From Blautia sp900556555 (GTDB lineage: Bacteria; Bacillota; Clostridia; Lachnospirales; Lachnospiraceae): 18,052 nt of DNA. Shown here piece after piece: positions 1 to 7,052 of this stretch; the first letter of the stretch is position 1; the number at the start of each line of letters is the position of its first letter. The notes under the pieces are model-generated. The model saw only the letters and a list, made by a program, of their open reading frames with translations, was not told where the DNA came from and did not search any database. Location: the NCBI GenBank assembly GCA_964250615.1, contig CAXUGM010000043.1, one strand, 5' to 3'. Both the position numbers and the translations under genes were made by a program.

Positions 1-57
1 GAAATACCTGCTCTGAAATATCGGATTTAGGTGCTCTGAATTCCCGGAAAAAGTGCA
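1..57. repeat. Tandem repeat resembling an insertion-sequence end
   Basis: TGCTCTGAA occurs at 9-17 and again at 32-40. The matching continues at the same 23-base offset with CGGA at 22-25 and 45-48, giving two imperfect direct copies. Read on the minus strand from position 57 the sequence begins TGCACTTTTTCCGGG. IS21-family ends start with TG and carry several internal transposase-binding repeats, so this could be such an end, with the rest of the element lying outside the window. No transposase gene is present here, so the family assignment is inference. The integrase remnant begins immediately to the right. Confidence 0.35.
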
Positions 58-61
58 CTAC

Positions 62-731
62 TTAAATGGAATATACACCCAATCGTTCCATAACCGTTTT
101 AGGGTTTACACCACCTTCTGCCAGTATCGTACCATGCGTATGACGCAAACAATGAGCATGAAATAATACATTACCAAGCTCATAATGAATCACCCTTGCA
201 CAATATTTGAAGGAGTCAGGTGAAACAAATGTACCATCATCTTTTACACACAATGGAGTAAATTCTTTATAGATTACTGCAACATCAGAACGTACTTGGG
301 TAATTGAATTATCAGGAAGTAAATAAGTCTTTAAGTATTTTCCACCGTATTTCATGCGATTTATATTCTGCTGATGCAGCGTGGATTTTAATACTTTTTC
401 TAAGGTTTTACCCATTTTAATAGTACGGTAAGAATCATATTTTGGTGGTTTAATGAACCATGTCTTTTCTATCTTGACCAACTGACCCCTGATATGTAAT
501 TCGTGTACCTGTATGATATGGAACTACTAAGGAAGGGTGGAAATAACTACTTTCCGGGAAGCGTTGCAAGATTCTATCAAATTCTTCTTTAGAGCAAACA
601 TATTCAGCGTGAGCCTTTGCATCAACGTCTATCGGCATTTTTCCAACTTTGACAGGGATGCAAGGATTGGATTGAATATATTTTAGGGGCAATATTGCAT
701 AGTTTAATGCACCTTGTACTTTCTTGATATG
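62..731 (-). pseudogene. Broken tyrosine recombinase/integrase of a mobile element
   Basis: This is a remnant of a Tn916/phage-type integrase, which would excise and integrate a mobile element. The upstream piece (about 731-490) carries the core-binding domain, with a VQGALNYAI...YIQSNPC segment, and then the start of the catalytic domain (YHTGTRI, containing the first catalytic arginine). The downstream piece (481-62, another frame) resumes at SYRTIKMG and has the box-II signature HCLRHTHGTILAEGG followed by MERLG. Roughly 20 residues that normally separate these pieces are missing and the frame shifts, so an internal deletion is likely. The protein stops at MERLGVYSI, before the last histidine and the nucleophilic tyrosine. 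It cannot be a working recombinase. The 5' end is also lost: integrase similarity ends near 725-731, where a plus-strand primase fragment starts. Confidence 0.8.
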
Positions 732-1178
732 GATGCAGGTGACGGACGCAATCAAGCACTATTCAATTATATCCTGACACTTACATCAAATGATTTTAGT
801 GTTGATGATACAAGAGAATGCATCAGGATTCTGAACAGGTTTGTTCTGAAAGAACCGTTATCCGATGATGAACTGGAAGTGATTCTTAGGGATGAAGCAT
901 TTCAAAAACCTGTATTCTTTTGTGATAAGACATTCCTGTTTGACCGTTTTGCAACATGGCTTAAGAACAATGAAAATGTAGTCAGTATCAGTAATCAGTT
1001 ACATATTTATCAAGATGGGATTTATCAGGTTGGGTACAAGGCTATTGAAACAGCTATGATCAGTCAGATACCTAACCTAAAAAAGACACAGCGAAGAGAA
1101 GTATTAGAGTATATGGAACTTATAGCTGATAAAGGATATAAAGAAGTGGCGACTCAGGAGGACTTCGACAAATTTTAA
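729..1178 (+). pseudogene. Fragment of a phage/plasmid primase-like replication protein
   Basis: The recognisable part begins at GDGRNQALFNYILTL and runs through a helical region (ECIRILNRFVLKEPLSDDEL) to FLFDRFATWLKN and RREVLEYMELIA. This pattern resembles the primase C-terminal/D5-N-like segment of replication proteins in prophages and integrative elements. A full protein of this kind has an N-terminal primase fold and a C-terminal helicase; both are absent. The left end is an abrupt junction with the oppositely oriented integrase fragment near 725-735, and no credible ribosome-binding site precedes it. On the right the similarity fades after ELIA, and the frame closes at a TAA at 1176-1178. 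Removing one T from the TTTT run at 1173-1176 would extend the frame with NQLVDFGV, hinting at a frameshifted fusion to another gene's tail. Family assignment is from motif memory and is moderate. Confidence 0.6.
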
Positions 1179-1229
1179 TCAACTGGTAGATTTTGGAGTA
1201 TAAACAACTTGTAAAATGCTGATTTTGTA

Positions 1230-1258
1230 TTGCTTTTGTCCGTACAAATGGATATAAT
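1230..1258 (+). promoter_or_regulatory. Promoter and operator-like dyad of the toxin-antitoxin operon
   Basis: A -35 TTGCTT (1230-1235) and a -10 TATAAT (1253-1258) are separated by 17 bases. The spacer contains the dyad TTTGT-CCGT-ACAAA (1235-1248), well placed for autorepression by the antitoxin or the toxin-antitoxin complex. The antitoxin start lies 33 bases beyond the -10 box. Confidence 0.7.
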
Positions 1259-1291
1259 ATAGTTAGAAAAAACTCGAAAGGAGTGTTTACT

Positions 1292-1600
1292 ATGGCAACA
1301 AAATCAGCAAATTTATACGCACGCATAGAGCCTGATGTAAAAGAACAGGCAGAAGGAATCTTAGCAGCATTAGGAATTCCTGCATCCAATGCAATAAATA
1401 TGTTTTACAAACAAATTATTCTTCAAAGAGGACTTCCTTTTGAAGTGAAAATGCCATCCGCTCGTCCTGTAGACGTTAGTGCATTATCAGAAGCACAGAT
1501 GAATGCAGAACTAGAGAAAGGATATGCAGATATGCAGGCTGGTCGTACTAGATCAGCAAAATCTGTTTTTGCTGATATCCGCAAGGATTATAGTTTATGA
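1292..1600 (+). CDS. RelB/DinJ-family antitoxin
   Basis: A 102-residue protein that should neutralise the toxin encoded immediately downstream and autoregulate the operon. The N-terminus (ATKSANLYARIEPDVKEQAE) has the short beta strand and helix of a ribbon-helix-helix DNA-binding fold. Residues about 29-52, with GIPASNAINMFYKQI and GLPFEV, match the DinJ/RelB signature. The C-terminal half (about 60-102) is charged and probably flexible, as expected for the toxin-wrapping part. The ATG at 1292 is chosen because GAAAGGAG (1276-1283) lies 8 bases upstream; the GTG at 1283 would overlap that site. The stop codon overlaps the toxin start as ATGA (1597-1600), implying translational coupling. The gene looks intact although its left neighbours are decayed. 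Confidence 0.9.
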   Translation: MATKSANLYARIEPDVKEQAEGILAALGIPASNAINMFYKQIILQRGLPFEVKMPSARPVDVSALSEAQMNAELEKGYADMQAGRTRSAKSVFADIRKDYSL

Positions 1601-1929
1601 TTTATGATATCGAGATTTCAGATCAGGCCGAGATAGACCTTCGTGGAATCTTCGAATACATTGCTTTTGAACTGCAGGCACCAGAAAATGCAAGTGGTCA
1701 GCTTGATAGGCTTGAAGCATGTATTATGGATCTTGATCATATGCCGAAGAGATATCCACAATATGAATTGGAACCATGGAAAAGTCGAGGGTTACGCGTA
1801 GCGCCAGTAGACAATTATCTTGTTCTATATATTCCGGATGATGATACACAAGTGGTTACGATTATCCGTGTTATGTACGGTGGACGAGATGTGGATACGC
1901 AATTAAACAGATTTACAAAAACAAAATAA
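1597..1929 (+). CDS. ParE/RelE-family toxin
   Basis: A 110-residue toxin with the compact ParE/RelE fold: an N-terminal strand (YDIEISDQAEIDLRGIFEYI), a helical hairpin, then RYPQYEL, GLRVAPVDNYLVLY and a terminal strand with IIRVMYGGRD. The last two blocks are the usual ParE/RelE signature. RelE-type members cut mRNA on the ribosome and ParE-type members poison gyrase; the sequence does not decide between them. The conserved arginine-rich end (R91, R97) and Y94 are present and the length is normal, so it is probably active. It is coupled to the antitoxin by a 4-base ATGA overlap and followed at once by a terminator. DinJ-type antitoxins are best known with YafQ toxins, whereas this toxin looks more ParE-like. 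Confidence 0.88.
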   Translation: MIYDIEISDQAEIDLRGIFEYIAFELQAPENASGQLDRLEACIMDLDHMPKRYPQYELEPWKSRGLRVAPVDNYLVLYIPDDDTQVVTIIRVMYGGRDVDTQLNRFTKTK

Positions 1930-1933
1930 TTTG

Positions 1934-1966
1934 AAAGCATCAATCAGAAATGGTTGGTGCTTTTTT
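1934..1966 (+). terminator. Intrinsic terminator of the toxin-antitoxin operon
   Basis: A 12-bp stem (1935-1946 with 1951-1962, two G-U pairs) has a GAAA tetraloop at 1947-1950 and is followed by a T run to 1966. It starts 4 bases after the toxin stop codon. Confidence 0.9.
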
Positions 1967-2017
1967 CATGCCCATTTTTACGGAAGGAGGTATCGACCGT
2001 GGCTAACAGAATCATGG

Positions 2018-3258
2018 TTATCTCTGCTGCATTTCTTCCATTAGCGTGTTCTTTTGCAATTTTCTTAATAGTTCTACCTGCTCTATGGGTGAAATTTTCA
2101 GAGAAGATTCCATCCAGTAGGAAGAGAAATTGTCACCTGAATTTTCATTTCCATATCTGATTTTGTGCAGATAATTTTCAATAGAAGCAGCACCAAGCTG
2201 TTCATAAATCCATTGAAAATACCAGTTTACAGAAGAGCTCATGGCTGATGGTAATGTCTGATCTGCATTCAAGTTCCATATTATGTATCTTCCAGGTGTC
2301 ATTCGTTAAATCATATAAAACAAAGCTGCCTTCATAGTTTCCAAAGTAACGGGTAAGGTCTATGGCTGTGCAGGTCTTTGAGGAAATATTCCACGGATAG
2401 TAGTCTTCATCTGCTGCGTAGGCTGAGACAAACGGTGCAAGGCAAAAAAGCAGAACAGATGTCAGTAGAAAAATGGTGATACTTTTGAGCTTTTTCTGAA
2501 ATGTGGGCTTTTCATAAGAAGCAATATTTATAATTCTCCGTCTCATCTGTTTCATATTTCCGCTCATGCCGGAGACAAAGGGAAATGGGGTAAGAGACAT
2601 CTTTTTGGCAAAGCTGATTAAGGTGTTTCCATAGTTCACGTAATCGTCAGAATCCAGCATTTTTAAAACAGAAGTATCACAGGCGACCTCCTGGTCATTT
2701 CGCATTTCTTTCAGTGAATTTTAGAAAAGCAGTGCTGTATATGGGAATTTCCTTTGTAATCCCGGCCTCACTTAGACACTGCTTATATAATCTGTGAACC
2801 GTGGGGCTTTGAAGAGGAAGTGCAGATTTTTTTAAAGTATGCAGGCACAAAGCAGACCTGATTACAAAGATTATCATTGCTATGATACCAAAAATCCAGA
2901 TAAAAAAGAGCACATAGCCCACAAGGGATGAGGTCTCATGAGGTACAGAAAGTGTGAAAGTTTCCATCCAATTCTGGCTGCCTGTGTAGTCTGTATTTCC
3001 CGTTTGTCCTATGGCAGCATCCGGTTTGGAAACAGAAGACAGGCACAGATTTTTTAGAACTAATAGTATCTGTGGTAATCGGAAAAAGCGGAAGGGCAGA
3101 AAGGGAACTGCCAAAATGCCAAGCAGAAGAAACCACAGGTTATACTGCATCCGGCTGGATAAGCTATCTTTGAATATGTGTTTGACAAGTAAAAGAATGC
3201 CAATGATACCACAGAGCAGGATATTGCAGAGGAGAAAACGTATCATAAAACCGGCCAT
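2018..3258 (-). pseudogene. blaR1: Decayed BlaR1/MecR1-type sensor-transducer
   Basis: An intact relative would be a membrane zinc peptidase with a C-terminal penicillin-recognising domain that relieves BlaI repression. Here the reading is spread over three frames. Segment 1 (3258 to about 2715) starts MAGFMIRFLL one base after the blaI stop, has several hydrophobic helices and ends at YSTAFLKF. Segment 2 (about 2713-2235) resumes with LKEMRNDQEVACD, continues through a further membrane helix (FLLTSVLLFCLAPFVSA), and enters the sensor region (YFGNYEGSFVLYDL). Segment 3 (about 2265-2018) resumes with NADQTLPSAMSSSVNWYF and IKISPIEQVELL-like sequence, then stops. The deleted pieces are where the HExxH zinc site and the STxK serine site belong, and the end with KTG is also missing. 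No catalytic motif remains, so it should be non-functional. Confidence 0.85.
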
Positions 3259-3259
3259 A

Positions 3260-3646
3260 CTATTTCCCACCCTTCTGGTGCTTCTGTGAAAGGAGGGAAC
3301 GGAGCGTATCCAGCTCAGATTCAGATAATCTGTCATTTTCTATATATGCAGAAACCATAGCTGTAATATCCCCATTGTAATAGCGTTTTAGAAAAGAATT
3401 GCTTTCCTGTCCAATATATTCGTTTTCTTTTACTGCCGGGGTGTAAATAAACATACGGCTTTGTTTTTCGTAAGTGAGTGCCCCTTTTGTCACAAGACGT
3501 TTAATCAGAGTCTGGATGGTTTTGGGGCTCCAGTTTGTGGTCTGTAATAGTTTTTCCGTGATGTCCCTGGTGCTGATGGGGGCATATTTCCAGACAATTT
3601 TCATGACTTCGAATTCAGCTTCTGAGATTTGTGGAAGGTTTTTCAT
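3260..3646 (-). CDS. blaI: BlaI/MecI/CopY-family transcriptional repressor
   Basis: A 128-residue winged-helix repressor of normal family length. The start MKNLPQISEAEFEVMKIVW, the recognition region TTNWSPKTIQTLIKRLVTKGAL (about 36-57) and the wing YEKQSRMFIYTP (about 59-70) are typical. The C-terminal half (about 75-125, with NSFLKRYYNGDITAMVSAYIEND) is the helical dimerisation part. AAAGGAG lies just upstream of the ATG. The gene is followed after one base by the blaR1 start, the usual two-gene arrangement. BlaI proteins bind palindromes in their own promoter and are normally released when BlaR1 is activated. Because the BlaR1 here is broken, this repressor may be insensitive to its original signal. 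No beta-lactamase gene is visible in the window. Confidence 0.92.
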   Translation of the reverse strand: MKNLPQISEAEFEVMKIVWKYAPISTRDITEKLLQTTNWSPKTIQTLIKRLVTKGALTYEKQSRMFIYTPAVKENEYIGQESNSFLKRYYNGDITAMVSAYIENDRLSESELDTLRSLLSQKHQKGGK

Positions 3647-3665
3647 AGGGAGTCTCCTTTAAATC

Positions 3666-3713
3666 TTACGATTGTAATATAAATATTATAGACGTGATGT
3701 TACGAATTGTCAA
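3666..3713 (-). promoter_or_regulatory. blaI promoter with BlaI-type operator dyads
   Basis: On the minus strand a perfect -35 TTGACA (3713-3708) and a perfect -10 TATAAT (3690-3685) are 17 bases apart. A dyad TTAC-GATT-GTAA (3666-3677) lies just downstream of the -10 box, about at the transcription start. A second, weaker dyad (3700-3712) runs from the spacer into the -35 box. This is the expected layout for BlaI autorepression; binding itself is inferred. Confidence 0.78.
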
Positions 3714-3771
3714 TTTCCCAAAAGGCTGTTGACTTCAAATTTTATGTGCGTAATAAAATATCACATATCTA

Positions 3772-3799
3772 TTTACAATAGAGCATGGTAAGCTATAAT
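3772..3799 (+). promoter_or_regulatory. Promoter of the inositol-monophosphatase gene
   Basis: TTTACA (3772-3777) and TATAAT (3794-3799) are separated by 16 bases, about 70 bases before the ATG at 3868. It diverges from the blaI promoter, with the two -35 boxes about 60 bases apart. Confidence 0.7.
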
Positions 3800-3867
3800 G
3801 ATGGTAGAAGTTTATTGTTATTGTGTGTTTCTTGATGCAGATAGGGCAATGGAATGGAGGAAAAAGT

Positions 3868-4620
3868 ATGGATATCCAGAAAATTATTCATTTAGTAACA
3901 AAAACGAAAGAGTTGATAAAGAATCGTGAAATGGCTGCACAGGTGAAGGAGAAGGGAATTGCAGATTATGTAACACAAGTAGATATTGCAGTGCAAAATT
4001 TTTTGAAAAAGGAATTATTTGCCCTTGCTCCAGATGTCCAATTTCTTGGGGAGGAGACAGGATTGCAGGAAATGGAAGCAGATTGCTTTTGGATTTTAGA
4101 TCCTGTTGACGGAACAACAAATCTGATGCATGACTATCAGCATAGCGTTGTGTCTTTGGCACTTTGTAACAGGGGTGAAATTGTTATGGGAGTTGTATAT
4201 GATCCATTTCGTGAAGAAGTGTTTTCTGCAATAAAAGGACAAGGTAGTTTCTTGAATGGACAGCCCATAGGAGTATCAAAGGCAGAAAAACTTTCAAATA
4301 CGATTGTGGGCCTGGGTACTGCAAAAAGAGAATTGGCAGATGAGAACTTCGCTCGGTTTCGCAGAGTGTTTGACCAGTGCCAGGATGTCCGCAGAATAGG
4401 TTCTGCTGCTCTGGAACTGGCATATACTGCATGTGGCAGGCAGGGTGGATATTTCGAGGTATATCTGAATCCGTGGGATTATGCGGCGGGTATGCTTTTA
4501 ATTCAGGAGGCGGGCGGACTGGTAACTGATTTTATGGGAAATCCACCCGATCCGAGAAAAGGCAGCAGTATAGTAGGAACAAACGGAAACATTCATACAG
4601 AATTGTTGAATTTACTGTAA
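3868..4620 (+). CDS. Inositol-monophosphatase family phosphatase
   Basis: A 250-residue Mg2+-dependent, Li+-sensitive-type sugar or inositol phosphate phosphatase (SuhB/IMPase superfamily), cytosolic. All metal and catalytic motifs are visible: DYVTQVD (33-39), GEETG with E62/E63, WILDPVDGTTN with D78, D81 and T83, and the C-terminal WDYAAGMLLIQEAGG with D204. The length is normal. The ATG at 3868 has GGAGG (3856-3860) seven bases upstream; an in-frame ATG 45 bases earlier lacks such a site. Substrate cannot be read from the sequence: family members hydrolyse myo-inositol phosphates, fructose-1,6-bisphosphate, 3'-phosphoadenosine phosphates or histidinol phosphate. The GTTNLMHDYQHSVVSLAL context looks SuhB/IMPase-like. 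The gene has its own promoter and no clear functional link with its neighbours. Confidence 0.9.
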   Translation: MDIQKIIHLVTKTKELIKNREMAAQVKEKGIADYVTQVDIAVQNFLKKELFALAPDVQFLGEETGLQEMEADCFWILDPVDGTTNLMHDYQHSVVSLALCNRGEIVMGVVYDPFREEVFSAIKGQGSFLNGQPIGVSKAEKLSNTIVGLGTAKRELADENFARFRRVFDQCQDVRRIGSAALELAYTACGRQGGYFEVYLNPWDYAAGMLLIQEAGGLVTDFMGNPPDPRKGSSIVGTNGNIHTELLNLL

Positions 4621-4701
4621 AATACCGGGATTATTTGGACCCATGGTGGTTCAAACAAAAAGCATTTGCAGAGAAAAGACAAAAAATAGAAAAGGACTGA
4701 C

Positions 4702-5379
4702 ATGATGAAGAAACATAAAATTCTCATAATAGAAGATGACGCAGATTTAAGAGAAGGGCTTTCCTTCTCTTTTTCCAGTGACGGATATGAGGTGGCAGAG
4801 ACAGAAACAAAAAAGGGTGGTTTGCGTAAGATAGCAAAGGGTGGTTATGATCTGGTTCTTCTTGATTGTAATCTGCCCGATGGAACAGGTTTTGAACTTT
4901 GTAAAGAAGTCCGCACCTACAGCAATATTCCCATCATCATGCTAACCGCCCGTGATACGGAGCTGGATGAGATTAAGGCTCTGGAGCTTGGTGTAAATGA
5001 TTACCTGTCCAAGCCCTTTTCCCTTGGAGTATTGAAGGCGAGGATGAAGAGGATTTTACAGGAGAAAACAGAAACTGCGAAGATTGTTACAGGTCCGCTG
5101 ACCATTGATCAGAGTACCTGCAAGGTATATAAACGTGGTGGGGAGATTCCTCTTAGTAAGCTGGAATACCGTCTGTTGCTGTATCTGATAGAGAATAAGA
5201 ATCATATTCTTTCGAAAGAACAGATTTTGGGAAAAATATGGGACAGTGACGGAAAGTATGTAGATAACAATACCGTGTCTGTTAATATCAGCAGGCTGCG
5301 TACGAAAATAGAAGATGATATTTCTCATCCGGTATGGATAAAAACAGTCCATGGAATCGGATATATATGGAAGGAATGA
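4702..5379 (+). CDS. OmpR/PhoB-family response regulator
   Basis: A 225-residue two-domain response regulator. The receiver (about 5-120) has the acidic pair E11/D12/D13, phospho-acceptor D55 in VLLDCNLPDG, T82 in IIMLTARD and K104 in DYLSKPF. The effector (about 128-225) is a winged helix with the expected LEYRLLLYL, NTVSVNISRLRTKIE and IKTVHGIGYIW blocks. The start is either the ATG at 4702 or the ATG at 4705; AAAGGA at 4691-4696 gives 5 or 8 bases of spacing. The kinase gene begins 4 bases after its stop, and an ABC transporter operon follows, so it probably activates that transporter. The spaced half-sites at 6269-6314 are candidate binding sites. No convincing promoter was found in the 81 bases after the preceding gene. 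Confidence 0.93.
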   Translation: MMKKHKILIIEDDADLREGLSFSFSSDGYEVAETETKKGGLRKIAKGGYDLVLLDCNLPDGTGFELCKEVRTYSNIPIIMLTARDTELDEIKALELGVNDYLSKPFSLGVLKARMKRILQEKTETAKIVTGPLTIDQSTCKVYKRGGEIPLSKLEYRLLLYLIENKNHILSKEQILGKIWDSDGKYVDNNTVSVNISRLRTKIEDDISHPVWIKTVHGIGYIWKE

Positions 5380-5383
5380 GCCT

Positions 5384-6289
5384 ATGTGGATTACCGTAGT
5401 GTCAGGTGTTTTGCTGTGCCTGTCTATTGCAAACAATGTGTATCAAAAAAGAAGAACATACCGTATGATTGACCGTTTGCTGGACAACGTACTGAATCAG
5501 GAAACAATAGAAGACTCTGATGTAAAAGAAGGGGAATATTCTGCCCTTGTCAGCAAAATTAAACAAATACAGGAAGTGCTTGGAAGTCACATTCAAAATG
5601 CAGAAAAGGAAAAAGAACAGGTAAAAAGCCTGGTATCAAATATGTCTCATCAGTTGAAAACCCCCCTTGCAAATCTTTCTCTTTATGGAGAAATATTAGG
5701 CAGGAATGAGGTGACACCAAAGCAGAAAGAAGAGTTTTCCGGTAAGATGCAGCGTCAGATTGAAAAGCTGAGCTGGATTGTGGAATCTTTGTCAAAGATG
5801 GTAAAGCTGGAACAAAATATTGATGGGTTTGAAGTGCAAAATATAGGAATAAAGCAGACTCTTTTGGAAGCAGTTGATACGGTTTATGACAAACTGGAGA
5901 AAAAAGAAATGGATCTTGTCATGGAGCCTTTTGAGGACAGATTGCTGTATCATAACCGGAAATGGACAGTGGAAGTCTTTGTGAATCTCTTGGAAAATGC
6001 CTTGAAGTACACAAAGAAAGGCGGCAGGATTTTGATAAGTGTTAAAAGCTATGAACTTTATACAGAAATCAGTTTTTCAGATACTGGACAAGGCATCCGG
6101 CAGGAGGAGATGACAGATATATTCAAACGCTTTTACAGAAGCCCGGAGGTTGAGAATATGGAGGGTTCAGGTATTGGCTTATATCTTTCCAAGCTGATTC
6201 TGGAAAAGGAAAAAGGATATATCACCGCTGCTTCTCAATACGGAAAAGGCAGCCGTTTTTCTGTGTTCTTACAAAACTGTAAGAATTAA
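5384..6289 (+). CDS. Sensor histidine kinase with a minimal membrane anchor
   Basis: A 301-residue kinase. The only hydrophobic stretch is at residues about 2-17, followed at once by basic KRR, so it is anchored by a single N-terminal helix and has essentially no extracellular sensor. A linker/coiled region (about 25-80) leads to the H box SHQLKTPLANL with H89, the N box NLLENALKYT (about 201-210), the G1 box DTGQGI (233-238) and the G2 box GSGIGL (261-266). The ATG at 5384 is preferred because AAGGAATGAG (5371-5380) lies just upstream; an in-frame ATG at 5351 would overlap the regulator more deeply. It should phosphorylate D55 of the upstream regulator. Kinases beside BceAB-like transporters rely on the transporter for sensing, and this one fits that pattern, although BceS-type proteins usually have two helices. 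Confidence 0.92.
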   Translation: MWITVVSGVLLCLSIANNVYQKRRTYRMIDRLLDNVLNQETIEDSDVKEGEYSALVSKIKQIQEVLGSHIQNAEKEKEQVKSLVSNMSHQLKTPLANLSLYGEILGRNEVTPKQKEEFSGKMQRQIEKLSWIVESLSKMVKLEQNIDGFEVQNIGIKQTLLEAVDTVYDKLEKKEMDLVMEPFEDRLLYHNRKWTVEVFVNLLENALKYTKKGGRILISVKSYELYTEISFSDTGQGIRQEEMTDIFKRFYRSPEVENMEGSGIGLYLSKLILEKEKGYITAASQYGKGSRFSVFLQNCKN

Positions 6290-6331
6290 TCATCCGTTTG
6301 TAAAGAAATTGCAAGATATGGAAGCTATACT
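6266..6331 (+). promoter_or_regulatory. Candidate response-regulator-controlled promoter of the ABC transporter
   Basis: A perfect 8-bp inverted repeat TTCTTACA-N4-TGTAAGAA (6266-6285) overlaps the end of the kinase gene. Further half-sites follow: TTGTAA at 6298-6303 and TTGCAA at 6309-6314, exactly 11 bases apart; TGTAA at 6278 and at 6299 are 21 bases apart. A -10-like TATACT lies at 6326-6331, with no good -35, as expected for an activator-dependent promoter. Tandem half-sites one helical turn apart are typical for OmpR-family regulators. This is inference from spacing. Confidence 0.5.
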
Positions 6332-6362
6332 AACCTGTATCAAGAAAAAGGAGTGGTGACGG

Positions 6363-7052
6363 ATGAGTATTTTGGAATTACAGAATGTAGAGAAAACTTA
6401 TGGAGAAAAAGAAAATCAGGTACAGGCACTGCGTGGTATAAGCCTTCAAGTAGAAGAGGGAGAGTTTGTTGCAATTGTAGGAACCTCTGGTTCCGGAAAG
6501 TCTACAGTTCTTAACCTGATTGGTGGCCTGGACAGCCCGACAAAGGGGAAAATTTTTATAAAAAACAGGGAAATCAGCACCTTGTCAAGAAAAGAGCTGA
6601 CGATTTTCCGCAGGAGAAATATTGGTTTTGTTTTTCAGAATTACAGCTTAATGCCCGTGCTGAATGTATATGATAATGTGGCATTGCCGGTTACCCTTGA
6701 CAGAGGAAAACATATCAGCCATAAGTATGTGGAAGAACTGCTGAGAGAGCTTGGAATCTGGGAAAAACGAAAGAAATATCCTAGTGAATTATCTGGCGGG
6801 CAGCAGCAGAGAGTGGCAATTGCAAGAGCTTTGGTGAATAAGCCACAGGTAATACTTTGTGATGAACCTACAGGGAATTTAGACTCTGCTACCACGGTGG
6901 ATGTTATGGGTTTATTAAAGGCAAGCTGTCAAAAATATCATCAGACGATTATTATGGTGACGCATAATGAAGCGATTGCACAGACCTGTGACCGGGTGAT
7001 CCACATTGAGGACGGAAGGATTCTTTCGGAAAAGGCAGGTGAACTATCATGA
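6363..7052 (+). CDS. ABC transporter ATP-binding protein (MacB/LolD/BceA type)
   Basis: A 229-residue ATPase partner of the large permease that follows. Walker A GTSGSGKST is at 40-48, the Q loop FVFQNYSLMP has Q92, the signature LSGGQQQRVAIARAL starts at 143, Walker B VILCDEPTGNLD has D167/E168, and the switch histidine H201 is in IIMVTHNE. The GNLD after Walker B and the overall length are typical of the MacB/LolD/FtsE group, whose members do mechanical work on lipoproteins or peptides at the membrane rather than carry bulk solutes. AAGGAG (about 6348-6353) precedes the ATG. The stop overlaps the permease start as ATGA (7049-7052), indicating coupled translation. The two-component genes directly upstream suggest regulation by an envelope or peptide signal. 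Confidence 0.95.
   Translation: MSILELQNVEKTYGEKENQVQALRGISLQVEEGEFVAIVGTSGSGKSTVLNLIGGLDSPTKGKIFIKNREISTLSRKELTIFRRRNIGFVFQNYSLMPVLNVYDNVALPVTLDRGKHISHKYVEELLRELGIWEKRKKYPSELSGGQQQRVAIARALVNKPQVILCDEPTGNLDSATTVDVMGLLKASCQKYHQTIIMVTHNEAIAQTCDRVIHIEDGRILSEKAGELS

Noticed and set aside
9..53. CRISPR-like repeats
   Set aside because: Only two imperfect copies with no spacer-repeat pattern and no cas genes nearby; better explained as terminal repeats of an insertion sequence.
1954..2160. Open frame of 68 codons on the plus strand after the toxin terminator
   Set aside because: It starts inside the terminator tail and runs antisense to the third segment of the BlaR1 remnant, whose protein similarity is clear; it has no recognisable product.
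4621..4700. Terminator or promoter between the phosphatase and the response regulator
   Set aside because: The only dyad centres on CCATGG, is short and has no T run; no spaced -35/-10 pair was convincing.
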